Source: Streptomyces sp. S3(2020) (GTDB taxonomy: Bacteria > Actinomycetota > Actinomycetes > Streptomycetales > Streptomycetaceae). Taken from it: 63,400 nucleotides of DNA. Within the stretch, counting starts at the first letter, position 1. Each line of letters begins with the position of its first letter. The stretch covers positions 1 through 63,400 of the forward strand of contig NZ_JABERD010000032.1 of NCBI RefSeq assembly GCF_013044505.1. The letters are read 5' to 3'. Under the pieces are notes generated by a model, which saw only the letters and a program-made list of their open reading frames with translations, ran no database searches and was not told where the DNA came from. Both the position numbers and the translations under genes were made by a program. Shown here piece after piece: positions 1 to 8,305 of this stretch.

Positions 1-2
1 TC

Positions 3-338
3 GCCCTGCGCGCCGGCTCCCGCGTGGACCAGATGAGCGTGACCCTGTCCAACGGCACCACGCTCACCCACGGCGGCACCGGCGGCACCGCCTCCTCCCT
101 GACCCTGGCCAGCGGCGAGTACGTCACGACCGCCTACCTCTGCCAGGCCCAGAAGGACGGCCGCACGCGGATCTTCTACGCCAAGTTCACGACGAGCACC
201 GGCCGTACGCTCGCCGGCGGCACCACCACCTCCGACTGCGTGACCCGCACCGCGCCCTCCGGCTGGCAGATCGCCGGCTTCCACGGCAGGACCGGCGACG
301 AGGTCGACAAGGTCGGCTTCATCTACACCCAGCGCTGA
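3..338 (+). CDS. Secreted lectin-like protein, C-terminal part (jacalin-like fold suspected)
   Basis: The reading frame is open from the window edge to a TGA at 336-338, so only about 111 C-terminal residues are visible and the start lies upstream. The segment is rich in Gly, Thr and Ser, has beta-strand-like alternation, and ends with a GFHGRTGDEVDKVGFIY stretch. A Gly-rich strand followed by a 'G-x-x-G-x-x-x-D' turn near the C-terminus is typical of jacalin-like lectins. Two Cys (in AYLCQ and SDCVT) could pair, as in an exported protein. The neighbours downstream are secreted carbohydrate enzymes, which fits a sugar-binding role. The frame is secure; the family name is a pattern match and could be another beta-rich lectin. 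Confidence 0.6.
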   Translation, partial: ALRAGSRVDQMSVTLSNGTTLTHGGTGGTASSLTLASGEYVTTAYLCQAQKDGRTRIFYAKFTTSTGRTLAGGTTTSDCVTRTAPSGWQIAGFHGRTGDEVDKVGFIYTQR

Positions 339-451
339 CCGCCCCGGGACGCGGTACGCCGCGTACCAGGCCCCCTCATCACGTTCCCGAACCCCGTTCG
401 AGATCCCGGTCACTTCAAGTGCCCCGCACGCACACCCCCTTGGAGAACGAG

Positions 452-1828
452 TTGACCCCCAACCACCATCTGTCCCGCCGCGGCCTCCTGGGCATGACCG
501 CCGCCGTACCGCTCGCGCTGACCATCGGCTCGGGCACCGCGTACGCAGCCGACTCGGCGTACGCGATGGTCTACTTCACCGAGTCGACCAACCTCGGTGA
601 CGGCACCGACTACGGTCTGCACCTCGCCGTCAGCCCCGATGGGCTCAACTGGACCCCGCTCAACCAGAACAACCCCCTGGTCACCCCGACCGCCGGCGCC
701 CTGGGTCTGCGCGACCCGTTCCTGATGCGCAAGCAGGACGGCACCTTCGTCGTGATCGCCACCGACCTCAAGGGCACGGACTGGAGCTACAACAGCCAGT
801 ACATCCATGTCTGGGACTCCGCCGACCTGCGCACCCTCACCGGCTACCGGCGTCTGAAGCTGCACGACATGACCACCCACAGCTGGGCGCCCGAAGCGTT
901 CTGGGACGCTGGCCGCGGCCAGTACGCGGTCATCTACTCCTCGGTGAACTCCAGCGGCCACAACGTCATCATGGTGAACTACACCAGCGACTTCGTCACC
1001 GCCTCCGCCCCACAGGTCTTCTTCGACCCCGGCTACGACGTGATCGACGGCAACATGGCCCTGGGTGTGAGCGGCTACAACTACCTGTTCTTCAAGAAGG
1101 ACCAGACGCTGGTCAGCGCCAGGTCCACGTCCCTGGACCCGGGCAGCTTCACCGAGTACAGCGCGGGCGTGGCGCACGGCGGCACCGAGGCCCCCACCGT
1201 GGTCAAGTCCCTCACGTCCAGCAACTGGTGGCTCTGGGGAGACACGTACACGCCCAACGGCGTCTTCTACGCCTGGCAGTCCAGCAGCCCGGCCACCGGC
1301 TCCTGGGTGGCCCTCGACCAGCGGACCTACACCCAGCCGGTCAACTCCAAGCACTGCGGCATCGCGACGATCACCACGGCCGAGTACGACAACCTCCTCA
1401 CGAAGTGGGGCGCCCCGAGCTGGAACCGGCTCAAGTCCTACAACTACCCGGCCCGTTACGTCCGGCACGCCGACTATGTGGGCCGCATCGACGAGTACCC
1501 GATCGAGCCGTACAAGGACTCCCTGTGGACCCTGGTCCCGGGTCTCGCCGACAGCTCCGGGGTCTCCTTCCAGTCGGTCAACTACCCGACCCGGTACCTG
1601 CGGCACTACAACTACGCGCTCCGACTCGACGTCAACGACGGCACGTCGACGTACGCCGGCGACGCGACCTTCTACCGCACGGCGGGCCTGGCGGACGCGA
1701 GTTGGTCCTCCTTCCGCTCGTACAACAACCCGACCCGCTACATCCGCCACTCCGACTACGTCCTGCGCATCGACCCGATCTCCACGACCACCGGCCAGCA
1801 GGACGCGACCTTCCGCGTCGGCTACTGA
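452..1828 (+). CDS. Secreted GH43-type glycoside hydrolase with C-terminal AbfB (CBM42-like) domain
   Basis: Predicted extracellular enzyme acting on arabinose-containing polysaccharide. I place the start at a TTG (452) with GGAG six bases upstream; a GTG at 419 in the same frame lacks this site. The N-terminus carries SRRGLLG, a twin-arginine signal, then a hydrophobic stretch and an AYA-type cleavage site, so Tat export is likely. Residues about 35-310 have the five-bladed propeller signatures of GH43: LRDPFLMR, SWAPEAFWD and GGTEAPT. The last 140 residues hold three repeats of the form S-x-N-x-P-x-R-Y-[IVL]-R-H, typical of AbfB arabinose-binding domains. A GH27 gene follows 16 bp downstream with its own ribosome binding site, suggesting one transcript. 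The exact substrate (arabinan, arabinoxylan, arabinogalactan) is not decidable. Confidence 0.88.
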   Translation: MTPNHHLSRRGLLGMTAAVPLALTIGSGTAYAADSAYAMVYFTESTNLGDGTDYGLHLAVSPDGLNWTPLNQNNPLVTPTAGALGLRDPFLMRKQDGTFVVIATDLKGTDWSYNSQYIHVWDSADLRTLTGYRRLKLHDMTTHSWAPEAFWDAGRGQYAVIYSSVNSSGHNVIMVNYTSDFVTASAPQVFFDPGYDVIDGNMALGVSGYNYLFFKKDQTLVSARSTSLDPGSFTEYSAGVAHGGTEAPTVVKSLTSSNWWLWGDTYTPNGVFYAWQSSSPATGSWVALDQRTYTQPVNSKHCGIATITTAEYDNLLTKWGAPSWNRLKSYNYPARYVRHADYVGRIDEYPIEPYKDSLWTLVPGLADSSGVSFQSVNYPTRYLRHYNYALRLDVNDGTSTYAGDATFYRTAGLADASWSSFRSYNNPTRYIRHSDYVLRIDPISTTTGQQDATFRVGY

Positions 1829-1844
1829 GCACAGGAGAAAAGCA

Positions 1845-3848
1845 ATGTCGTATGTCAGCATCCGAAGACGAGCCGGCCGCGTCACCTCGCGCGTCCTCGC
1901 CCTCGCTCTCACCCTGGCCGGTGTGGCGGCCCTGGACGGCCGAGCTCCGTCGGCCCCCCTGACGATCGAGCCGGCCGCCGTCAGCACCAACCAGATCGGT
2001 GTGACCCCGCCGTCGATGGGCTGGGCGTCCTGGAACAGCTTCGCCAGCAGCATCGACTCCGAGGTCATCGAGCAGCAGACCGACGCGCTGGTCTCCTCCG
2101 GCATGGCGGCCGCCGGCTACCAGTACGTCAACCTCGACGACGGCTGGTGGCAGGGCGACCGCAACGCCGACGGGTCCATCGCCGTCGACGCGGAGCTGTG
2201 GCCGGGCGGCATGAAGGCCGTCGTCGACTACATCCACAGCAAGGGCCTGAAGGCCGGCATCTACACCGACGCCGGCCAGAACGGCTGCGGCTACTACTAC
2301 CCCACCACCCGCCCGGCCGCCCCCAACACCGGTATGGAGGGGCACTACCAGCAGGACCTGGAGACCTTCCAGCGCTGGGGCTTCGACTACGTGAAGATCG
2401 ACTGGTGCGGCGGGCGGGTGGAGGGCCTCGACCAGGAGACGACGTACAAGGCGATCGCCGCCGCCAACGAGGCCGCGACCGCCGTCACCGGGCACAAGCT
2501 CGTGCTGTCCTTCTGCGAGTGGGGCAGCGGACTGCCCTGGAACTGGGCGACCGGCTACGGCGATCTGTGGCGCACCAGCACCGACGTCATTTTCTGGGGC
2601 CAGACCCCCACGACAGCCATGATGCTCGCGAACTTCGACAAGGCGCTGCACCCGGCCGCGCAGCACACCGGCTACTACAACGACCCCGACATGCTGATGA
2701 CCGGCATGAGCGGCCTGACCGCCGCCCAGAACCGGCTGCACATGGGCCTGTGGTCGATCTCCGGCGCCCCGCTCCTCGCGGGCAACAACCTGGCCACCAT
2801 GAGCACCGTGACCAGGGACATCCTCACCAACCGCGAGATGATCGCCATCGACCAGGACCCACGCGGCCTGCAGGGAGTCAAGGTCGCCGAGGACACCCGG
2901 AACCTGCAGGTGTACGGCAAGGTCCTCGCAGGTACGGGCAAGCGCGCCGTGCTGCTCCTCAACCGCACCGGCGCCGCGGCCTCCATGACCGTGCGCTGGG
3001 CCGACCTCGGTCTCACCTCGGCCACCGCGTCCGTACGCAACGTCTGGACGGGCACCGACGCCGGTTCCTTCGGGACCGGTTACACCACGACCGTTCCCGC
3101 GGGCGACGCCGTCCTGCTGACCGTCTCCGGCGGCACCGAGGCGTCCGGGACGACGTACGAGGACACCACCACGGCCACCACCCCGGTCTTCACGGGCGTC
3201 AACACCGCGGCGGCCGGCACCAAGCTGGTGGACATCACCTACGCCAACGGCGGCACCACTGCCCGCAAGGCGACCGTCAAGGTCAACGGCCAGTACTCCT
3301 ACGTCGTCGCCTTCCCGCCGACCGGCTCGTCCACCACCTACCGGACCGTGTCCGTGCTGGCGCACCTCGCCAAGGGCGCCAACACCGTGCGCTTCGACGC
3401 CGTCTCCGGCAGCACCGCTCCCGACGTCGATGCCATCCGCGTCCAGGGCATCCCCGGCACCAACGGCATCGCGCTCGTCGGCGCCGCCTCGGGCCGCTGC
3501 GTGGACATCGAGAAGAACACCAACGTCGATGCCACCCAGGCACAGATCTGGGACTGCGGTGGCGGACGCAACGAGACGTTCACCCAGACCTCCCGCGGCG
3601 AGCTGGTTGTCTACGGGAACAAGTGCCTGGACGCCGACAACAACGGGACCACCAACGGCACCAAGGTGATCATCTGGGACTGCACGGGCGGCACGAACCA
3701 GAAGTGGACCCTCAACGCCGACGGCACGGTCACCAACAACCTCTCGGGGCTGTGTCTGGACGCCTCGGAGGCCGCGACCGCCAACGGCACCAAGCTGCTC
3801 CTGTGGACCTGCAACGGCCAGACCAACCAGAAGTGGACCGCGGCCTGA
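1845..3848 (+). CDS. Secreted GH27 alpha-galactosidase with CBM35-like and ricin-type (CBM13) modules
   Basis: 667-residue exported enzyme predicted to release alpha-galactose. ATG at 1845 follows AGGAG by seven bases. An arginine-rich N-terminus and hydrophobic segment form the signal peptide. The GH27 barrel begins with MGWASWNSF and NLDDGWW. KIDWC carries the nucleophile Asp (about D186), and the second Asp of NDPDM (about D282) is the expected acid/base. After the antiparallel beta domain comes a linker and a CBM35-like sandwich (about 425-535), then a beta-trefoil of about 130 residues with repeated CLD and QKW motifs (QKWTL, QKWTAA), the hallmark of ricin-B/CBM13 lectins. It is probably co-transcribed with the GH43 gene, and together they suit removal of side chains from plant polysaccharide. 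Confidence 0.93.
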   Translation: MSYVSIRRRAGRVTSRVLALALTLAGVAALDGRAPSAPLTIEPAAVSTNQIGVTPPSMGWASWNSFASSIDSEVIEQQTDALVSSGMAAAGYQYVNLDDGWWQGDRNADGSIAVDAELWPGGMKAVVDYIHSKGLKAGIYTDAGQNGCGYYYPTTRPAAPNTGMEGHYQQDLETFQRWGFDYVKIDWCGGRVEGLDQETTYKAIAAANEAATAVTGHKLVLSFCEWGSGLPWNWATGYGDLWRTSTDVIFWGQTPTTAMMLANFDKALHPAAQHTGYYNDPDMLMTGMSGLTAAQNRLHMGLWSISGAPLLAGNNLATMSTVTRDILTNREMIAIDQDPRGLQGVKVAEDTRNLQVYGKVLAGTGKRAVLLLNRTGAAASMTVRWADLGLTSATASVRNVWTGTDAGSFGTGYTTTVPAGDAVLLTVSGGTEASGTTYEDTTTATTPVFTGVNTAAAGTKLVDITYANGGTTARKATVKVNGQYSYVVAFPPTGSSTTYRTVSVLAHLAKGANTVRFDAVSGSTAPDVDAIRVQGIPGTNGIALVGAASGRCVDIEKNTNVDATQAQIWDCGGGRNETFTQTSRGELVVYGNKCLDADNNGTTNGTKVIIWDCTGGTNQKWTLNADGTVTNNLSGLCLDASEAATANGTKLLLWTCNGQTNQKWTAA

Positions 3849-3928
3849 CACCGCTCCCGGGACCGGGGCTGAGGCTGGGGCTGGGGCCGTCGACCTTCAC
3901 CAGCGGCAGACGCTCGGATCCGGAACGG

Positions 3929-3964
3929 TGAACCCCCGTGGAGCCGCCGCTCCACGGGGGTTCA
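3929..3964 (+). terminator. Strong hairpin terminator after the GH27 gene
   Basis: A perfect 15-bp inverted repeat (TGAACCCCCGTGGAG and its complement) with a six-base CCGCCG loop. It lies 80 bp after the GH27 stop and 14 bp before the stop of the convergent HupE gene, so it probably terminates transcription from both sides. There is no T-tract, as is usual in streptomycetes. Confidence 0.85.
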
Positions 3965-3977
3965 CCGCCGCAGCGCG

Positions 3978-5375
3978 CTAGGAGCCGCTGCGGGAATGTG
4001 ATGGGACGGCGGTGGATTCCGGGGCCTGCTGCGCAGGCGCCGGGTCCGCGTCGGCCCGGGCTCGCCGGCGGTGGGCCAACGTCCAGGCGATCGCCGCTAT
4101 CGCCGTCACCGCGAGCGTGGCCAGCAGCAGCGAAGCGTGCGAGCCCGCACTGTCGGCCGTCCTCGCGACGGGGTTGGGCACGCCCAGGCGGTCGACCAGC
4201 CAGCCGAGTGCGGCCGTGCCGGTGAGCACCGCGCCGGTCACCCGCAGTACGGGTTGGACGCGCAGCCGGGCGAGGACCAGCAGCGACGGCAGGGCGAGGC
4301 AGACCAGCAGCAGCTGAACCAGTTCGATGCCGAGGTTGAAGCCGAGCAGGCTGGTCACCAACTGGCCCGTGGTCAGCTGCATCTCGGCGAGCACGAAGGA
4401 GAACGCCATCCCGTGGCCGAGCCCGAACACACCGGCCACCAGGGCCTCCTTGCCCGGGAAGAGCGGCCTTACGGCGTGGATCGCGCCGACCAGGATGCTC
4501 GCGGCGATGAACGCCTCGACCGGCCAGCCGGGGATGTCGAGCCGACCCAGCGCGGTGGCGGCCAGGGCGGCGGAGTGCCCGGCGGTGAAGGCGAGTGTGG
4601 TCCGGCCGATACGGGCCAGGGCCTTCCTCGGACCCACCAGGCCGTTCCAGCGCCCTCCGCTCGCCGCGAGCGGGGCGGGCAGCAACAGGATGAGCAGGAA
4701 CAGCAGATGGTCGGTGCCGGTGAGGATGTGGTCACCGCCGAGTTCGAGCATGGCGACGAAGCCCCGCCAGTCGCTGCCCGCGCCGAGGTCGACCTTCAGC
4801 GCCGGGACCTTCATGGTCCGGGTGTCGATGCGGATCGTGCCGACCTGGGTGGCACCCACGCCGTCGACCTGACCGGCCGCCCAGTCCTGACGGACCGTCA
4901 CCAGCACGGTATGCGTGATGACTTGGTGCACGATCGCGTCGTAGCCGAAGGTGAAGTGTCGTACGTCGGTGTCGGCCGGCGGGGTGAGCACGGCATGGAC
5001 GACCAGCTCGCGGTACTCGCCGGTGTCCGTCTGGACAGCTCGGCTCAGGGTCGGGCGGCCGACGGTGACCTGCCAGGTCTGGCCGTCCGTGGCGGTGGGG
5101 TATATGTGCTGGACCAGGTAGGAGCGGATAGCGCCGGTCTGGGCGCTCAGCGTCTTCTGTGACAGCTCGATCCCGCTGGCCCGGGAGAACTCGTCGACGG
5201 GCAGTTCCAGCCGTGCGGAGACCGAGTGCTGGTACACGTCGAGCTGTACCACCGAGTGCGGCATCGGATGCGCGGCGGCCGGCGACGCCCCGAGGAGGAG
5301 CGCCGCCGGTACCGCGATCGCGATCCCGGCAACCCAGCGCACCACTGTGGTCAGCCAGTTTCGCGATCCGGTCAT
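3978..5375 (-). CDS. HupE/UreJ-family membrane protein with exported N-terminal domain
   Basis: 465-residue membrane protein. The ATG (5375) overlaps the stop of the upstream DUF3500 gene (ATGA), implying translational coupling. The N-terminus is a signal sequence ending near AAAHPMPHS; once cleaved, the mature protein would start with a His that could bind metal. Residues about 40-200 form an extracytoplasmic domain. The C-terminal half has six to seven membrane helices, including GTDHLLFLLILLLPAPL, GHSAALAATAL and FGLGHGMAFSF, whose intramembrane His residues are characteristic of HupE/UreJ proteins. Family members include nickel/cobalt permeases linked to hydrogenase or urease, but no such genes are nearby. 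Pairing with DUF3500 suggests metal uptake or efflux with an exported partner. The metal is unknown. Confidence 0.8.
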   Translation of the reverse strand: MTGSRNWLTTVVRWVAGIAIAVPAALLLGASPAAAHPMPHSVVQLDVYQHSVSARLELPVDEFSRASGIELSQKTLSAQTGAIRSYLVQHIYPTATDGQTWQVTVGRPTLSRAVQTDTGEYRELVVHAVLTPPADTDVRHFTFGYDAIVHQVITHTVLVTVRQDWAAGQVDGVGATQVGTIRIDTRTMKVPALKVDLGAGSDWRGFVAMLELGGDHILTGTDHLLFLLILLLPAPLAASGGRWNGLVGPRKALARIGRTTLAFTAGHSAALAATALGRLDIPGWPVEAFIAASILVGAIHAVRPLFPGKEALVAGVFGLGHGMAFSFVLAEMQLTTGQLVTSLLGFNLGIELVQLLLVCLALPSLLVLARLRVQPVLRVTGAVLTGTAALGWLVDRLGVPNPVARTADSAGSHASLLLATLAVTAIAAIAWTLAHRRRARADADPAPAQQAPESTAVPSHSRSGS

Positions 5376-6607
5376 GAGAAGGAGAACTCGCTGCCGTAGT
5401 CGCGGGTGTGATCGCGGTACACGGTGTGGTAGTGGATCTTGTCGCGGTACACCACGCCGGTCTGGCAGATGAACTCGACCCACACACCGGGACCGTCGAT
5501 ACGGACGTAGTCGCCGTTGGTGTCCAGACCAGTGCCGCCGGAGTAGCTGATGTAGGTGTCCTTCAGCTCCCTCGCGTACGACTTCATCAACTGCTTCGCG
5601 GTGGCGTCGTCCACGTCCGCGACCCAGGGGTGGATGGCCGCGAGGACCAGCTTCTGCTGCTTGGGGGTCAGCTCGCTGACCTTCAGGCCCTCCTTGGTCT
5701 CCGGGAACTCGCCGTCGGAGCCCGGGCCGAGGAGCACATCGCCGAAGGACTCGGACAGCTTGGCCGCGGCCAGCTGCTCGGTCGTCAGGCTGCCGGTGAG
5801 AGCGAGCATGCCATTGCGGAACTTCGCCATCGGCTCGTACGTCGTGCCGTCGTCCGCGGTCCAGCTGGTGGGCTCGATACCGGTGAAGAAGGGGCTCGCT
5901 CCGGCGACCTTGCCGTTCTTGAACGTGATGTTGACGGCGAGGTGGTGGCCGCCGAAGTGCAGCTGCCAGGTGCCGGTCTTCGACGGGGTACCGAGGAACG
6001 CCAGGTAGTAGTAGCCACTGCCGTACGCGAAGCCGCCCCCGCCGCCCGTACCGCCGGAGGGCGGGGCACCCGTCGGGACGTCGGTCGGAGTCGCGGTGCT
6101 CGACGCCGTGTCGGTGGCCGTCGCGCTCGGCGCCGGGGCGGCGGAGCTGGTGGACTCCGCCGAGGCGAGCACGTCGTCGGCGAGGATGGTCTGCATGACA
6201 TGGTCGTAGCCGGTGCCCTTGCCGGACCCCAGAGCCACCTTCAGTACGCTCTCGGCGGCGGCCAGCTGCTCGTCGCTCAGCGAACCGAAGTCGATGCCCG
6301 GACGGCAGGTCCCGGCGCACGGCAGGTTCGACCAGGCGGTCGCGTTGGCCTGGCTGAACTCCAGGACGGTCGACGCCTGCTGGTCGGAGTCCAGCGTGTT
6401 GAGGAACGCGTTGGCCGCACTGACCACGGCGGCGGTGCCGGTGTCCTTCTTGTCGACCGCGAAGTGGGCCGCCGCCTTCTTGTCGGTGGTGGTCGCGGCG
6501 TTCGCCGCCACGAATCCACCACCCACGAGGACGACACCGGCGGCCACGCCGGCCACGCCCCGCCAGGTCCGCCGCTTACGCGCCTGACTGGTTCTTTCCC
6601 TACTCAC
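5372..6607 (-). CDS. Exported DUF3500 protein (copy A)
   Basis: 411-residue protein. I chose GTG at 6607, which has GGGAG five bases upstream; an in-frame extension to 6661 lacks such a site. The N-terminus (many Arg/Lys, then a GVAAGVVLVGGGFVAANA helix) is a signal peptide or anchor. A Ser/Thr/Ala/Pro/Gly-rich linker (about residues 145-185) separates two parts. The second part has the DUF3500 hallmarks FGGHHLAVNITF, EPMAKFRNG and a C-terminal HYHTVYRD. The clustered histidines (GGHH, HxH) look able to bind a metal or acidic ligand, but no function is established. It is translationally coupled to the HupE gene and divergent from a second DUF3500 gene with the same core, pointing to duplication followed by pairing with different transporters. 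Confidence 0.82.
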   Translation of the reverse strand: MSRERTSQARKRRTWRGVAGVAAGVVLVGGGFVAANAATTTDKKAAAHFAVDKKDTGTAAVVSAANAFLNTLDSDQQASTVLEFSQANATAWSNLPCAGTCRPGIDFGSLSDEQLAAAESVLKVALGSGKGTGYDHVMQTILADDVLASAESTSSAAPAPSATATDTASSTATPTDVPTGAPPSGGTGGGGGFAYGSGYYYLAFLGTPSKTGTWQLHFGGHHLAVNITFKNGKVAGASPFFTGIEPTSWTADDGTTYEPMAKFRNGMLALTGSLTTEQLAAAKLSESFGDVLLGPGSDGEFPETKEGLKVSELTPKQQKLVLAAIHPWVADVDDATAKQLMKSYARELKDTYISYSGGTGLDTNGDYVRIDGPGVWVEFICQTGVVYRDKIHYHTVYRDHTRDYGSEFSFS

Positions 6608-7210
6608 GAAGACTCCCTTGAGGCAAGGTCTGGGACAACCTGCCGGCCAACCGGGCAGCACCCGTCAACCGGCTGCGAGATCGCCAAGTCCGCATCCCTG
6701 CACGCTGGTTGGACTCGGAAGAACACACGGGGGGGCACGAGGTACCCGTCCCCGATGGATAAGGAAATTATCAACGGCATTGTTGACACTTCAATGCGCG
6801 AGCATCGGGGCATGCCCCTTTTGGGTTGCGTGCGCCGCATATTCAAGGAATTTGCTGGGCCAATTGACAGGTTGGGCTTATCGCGACTTCAGCCGACCGG
6901 CGGCCCGAGCGGGCATCGCCGCACACCCTGGCGAACAGCGGGCGCCCGGCGCCCCATTCGGCTCGGAGACCCGAGTAAGGTCGCCGCCGGCGCCGCTCGA
7001 CATCTCCTACGGCTTCGACCTGACGCCCAGTCAAGAAGTTGACGCCGAACCGCGGTCCGACCCTGTGAATCTCACATGAAAAGCCCCCCGGGCCTTTTGG
7101 CGACAGGATCGTTAACGATTTCCTCCTCCCGTGAGCCGGAGTTGGCATGACCGGATCACTTCTTCGGCGTGCCCCGCTCGGCCACGCCCGACACCCGCCC
7201 AGGAGGCCAT
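6608..7210. promoter_or_regulatory. Divergent intergenic region between the two DUF3500 units
   Basis: About 600 bp without a convincing gene. It must contain the promoters of both DUF3500/transporter operons. It is more AT-rich than its surroundings around 6750-6870. I see a perfect 12-bp palindrome at 7108-7119 (separate entry) and a weak AAAAGCC/GGCCTTTT hairpin at about 7079-7099. TTGACA-like hexamers occur at 6783 and near 6865, but neither has a credible -10 box, so I do not call promoters. The length allows a shared operator or a small RNA. Confidence 0.5.
7108..7119. promoter_or_regulatory. 12-bp palindrome ATCGTTAACGAT upstream of DUF3500 copy B
   Basis: A perfect inverted repeat centred on GTTAAC, about 92 bp before the GTG start of the plus-strand DUF3500 gene and within the gap shared with the minus-strand unit. 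Its size and placement suit a dimeric repressor controlling one or both units. No regulator gene lies next to it, so the regulator is unknown. Confidence 0.4.
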
Positions 7211-8302
7211 GTGTTAACGCTCCGGAACGAATCGACCCAGGTCAGCCCCCGTCGGCGCGGCCCTCGTATCGCGGTCACCGTCGCCACCGCGGTGCTGCTC
7301 GCCGCCGCCTTCACCACCACCGACACCGCCCCGTCGGCCACCTCACGTGCCGGCGTCAGCACCGTCGCCTATTCCGCCGAGGCCACAGCGGCCTCGGAGA
7401 CGCTCACCGCCGTCACCACCTTCCTGGGCACGCTGAGTTCCTCGCAGCAGTCGACCGTCAAGGCGGAGCGCACCCAGTCCAACCTCTCGCAGTGGTCCAA
7501 CTTGCCCGACGGCCTGTACACCCGCGCCGGACTGCGCATGGACGCGCTGACCTCCACCCAGCAGTCGGCGGTCCTCGCGATCCTCCAGACGGCACTGAGC
7601 GACGAGGGCTACGAGCAGGTCACCGGCATCACCACCGCCGACGGCGTGCTGCACGACAGCACCGGCAGCGACGACTACGGCTCCGACCACTACTGGATCC
7701 GGATCCTCGGCACGCCATCCGCCGACGGCCAGTGGACGGTCCAGTACGGTGGCCACCACCTCGCCGTGAACATCACGCTGACCGGGGACACCATGCCCCT
7801 GGCACCGACCCTCTTCGGCGTGCAGCCGGCCACGTACACGCTCAACGGCGTGAGCTACGAGCCACTGGCCGGCGAGACCGACAAGGCCTTCGCGGTCGTA
7901 CAGTCCCTGGACGACGACCAGTTGGACACCGCGGTCCTGGACACCGCGGTCACCGAGATCATCCTCGGCGCCGGACAGGACGGGAAGACCCTCGCCTACG
8001 AGGGCGTCCAGGCCTCCACCTTCACCGACACCCAGAAGGAGCTGCTCCTCGACCTGATCACCGAATGGATCAGCCCGCTCAACGACGAACAGAACGCGTC
8101 CAAGCTGGAGTCCGCCGAGGAGAACCTGGACTCGACCTACTTCGCCTGGTCCGGTGGCACGTCGAGCAGCTCGACGATCTACTACCGCGTGCAGAGCCCG
8201 GACTTCACCATAGAGTTCGCCCACCAGCCCAACATGGGCGGCACCACCCACATCCACGCGATCTACCGCGAGACCGGCAACGACTACGGCGCTGAGGACT
8301 GA
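7211..8302 (+). CDS. Exported DUF3500 protein (copy B)
   Basis: 363 residues. GTG at 7211 is preceded by AGGAGG four bases upstream; an in-frame codon at 7169 lies upstream of that ribosome site and is unlikely. It has a basic N-terminus (PRRRGPR) and a hydrophobic segment with an Ala-rich cleavage area. The DUF3500 core runs from about residue 65 to the end, with YGGHHLAVNIT, YEPLAGETDKAF and C-terminal HIHAIYRE. It lacks the long Ser/Thr/Pro linker of copy A and so represents the compact form. The stop is followed three bases later by the start of a NicO-type transporter, so the two are co-translated. Its function is unknown; an exported partner of a metal transporter is the natural inference. 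Confidence 0.82.
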   Translation: MLTLRNESTQVSPRRRGPRIAVTVATAVLLAAAFTTTDTAPSATSRAGVSTVAYSAEATAASETLTAVTTFLGTLSSSQQSTVKAERTQSNLSQWSNLPDGLYTRAGLRMDALTSTQQSAVLAILQTALSDEGYEQVTGITTADGVLHDSTGSDDYGSDHYWIRILGTPSADGQWTVQYGGHHLAVNITLTGDTMPLAPTLFGVQPATYTLNGVSYEPLAGETDKAFAVVQSLDDDQLDTAVLDTAVTEIILGAGQDGKTLAYEGVQASTFTDTQKELLLDLITEWISPLNDEQNASKLESAEENLDSTYFAWSGGTSSSSTIYYRVQSPDFTIEFAHQPNMGGTTHIHAIYRETGNDYGAED

Positions 8303-8305
8303 TCA

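Noticed and set aside
410..3851. Long minus-strand frames opposite the GH43 and GH27 genes
   Set aside because: They are Arg/Gly/Val-rich mirror frames caused by high GC at third positions; the plus-strand genes have clear motifs and ribosome sites.
6783..6870. Sigma-70 type promoters at the TTGACA hexamers
   Set aside because: No matching -10 hexamer at 16-19 bp spacing in either case.
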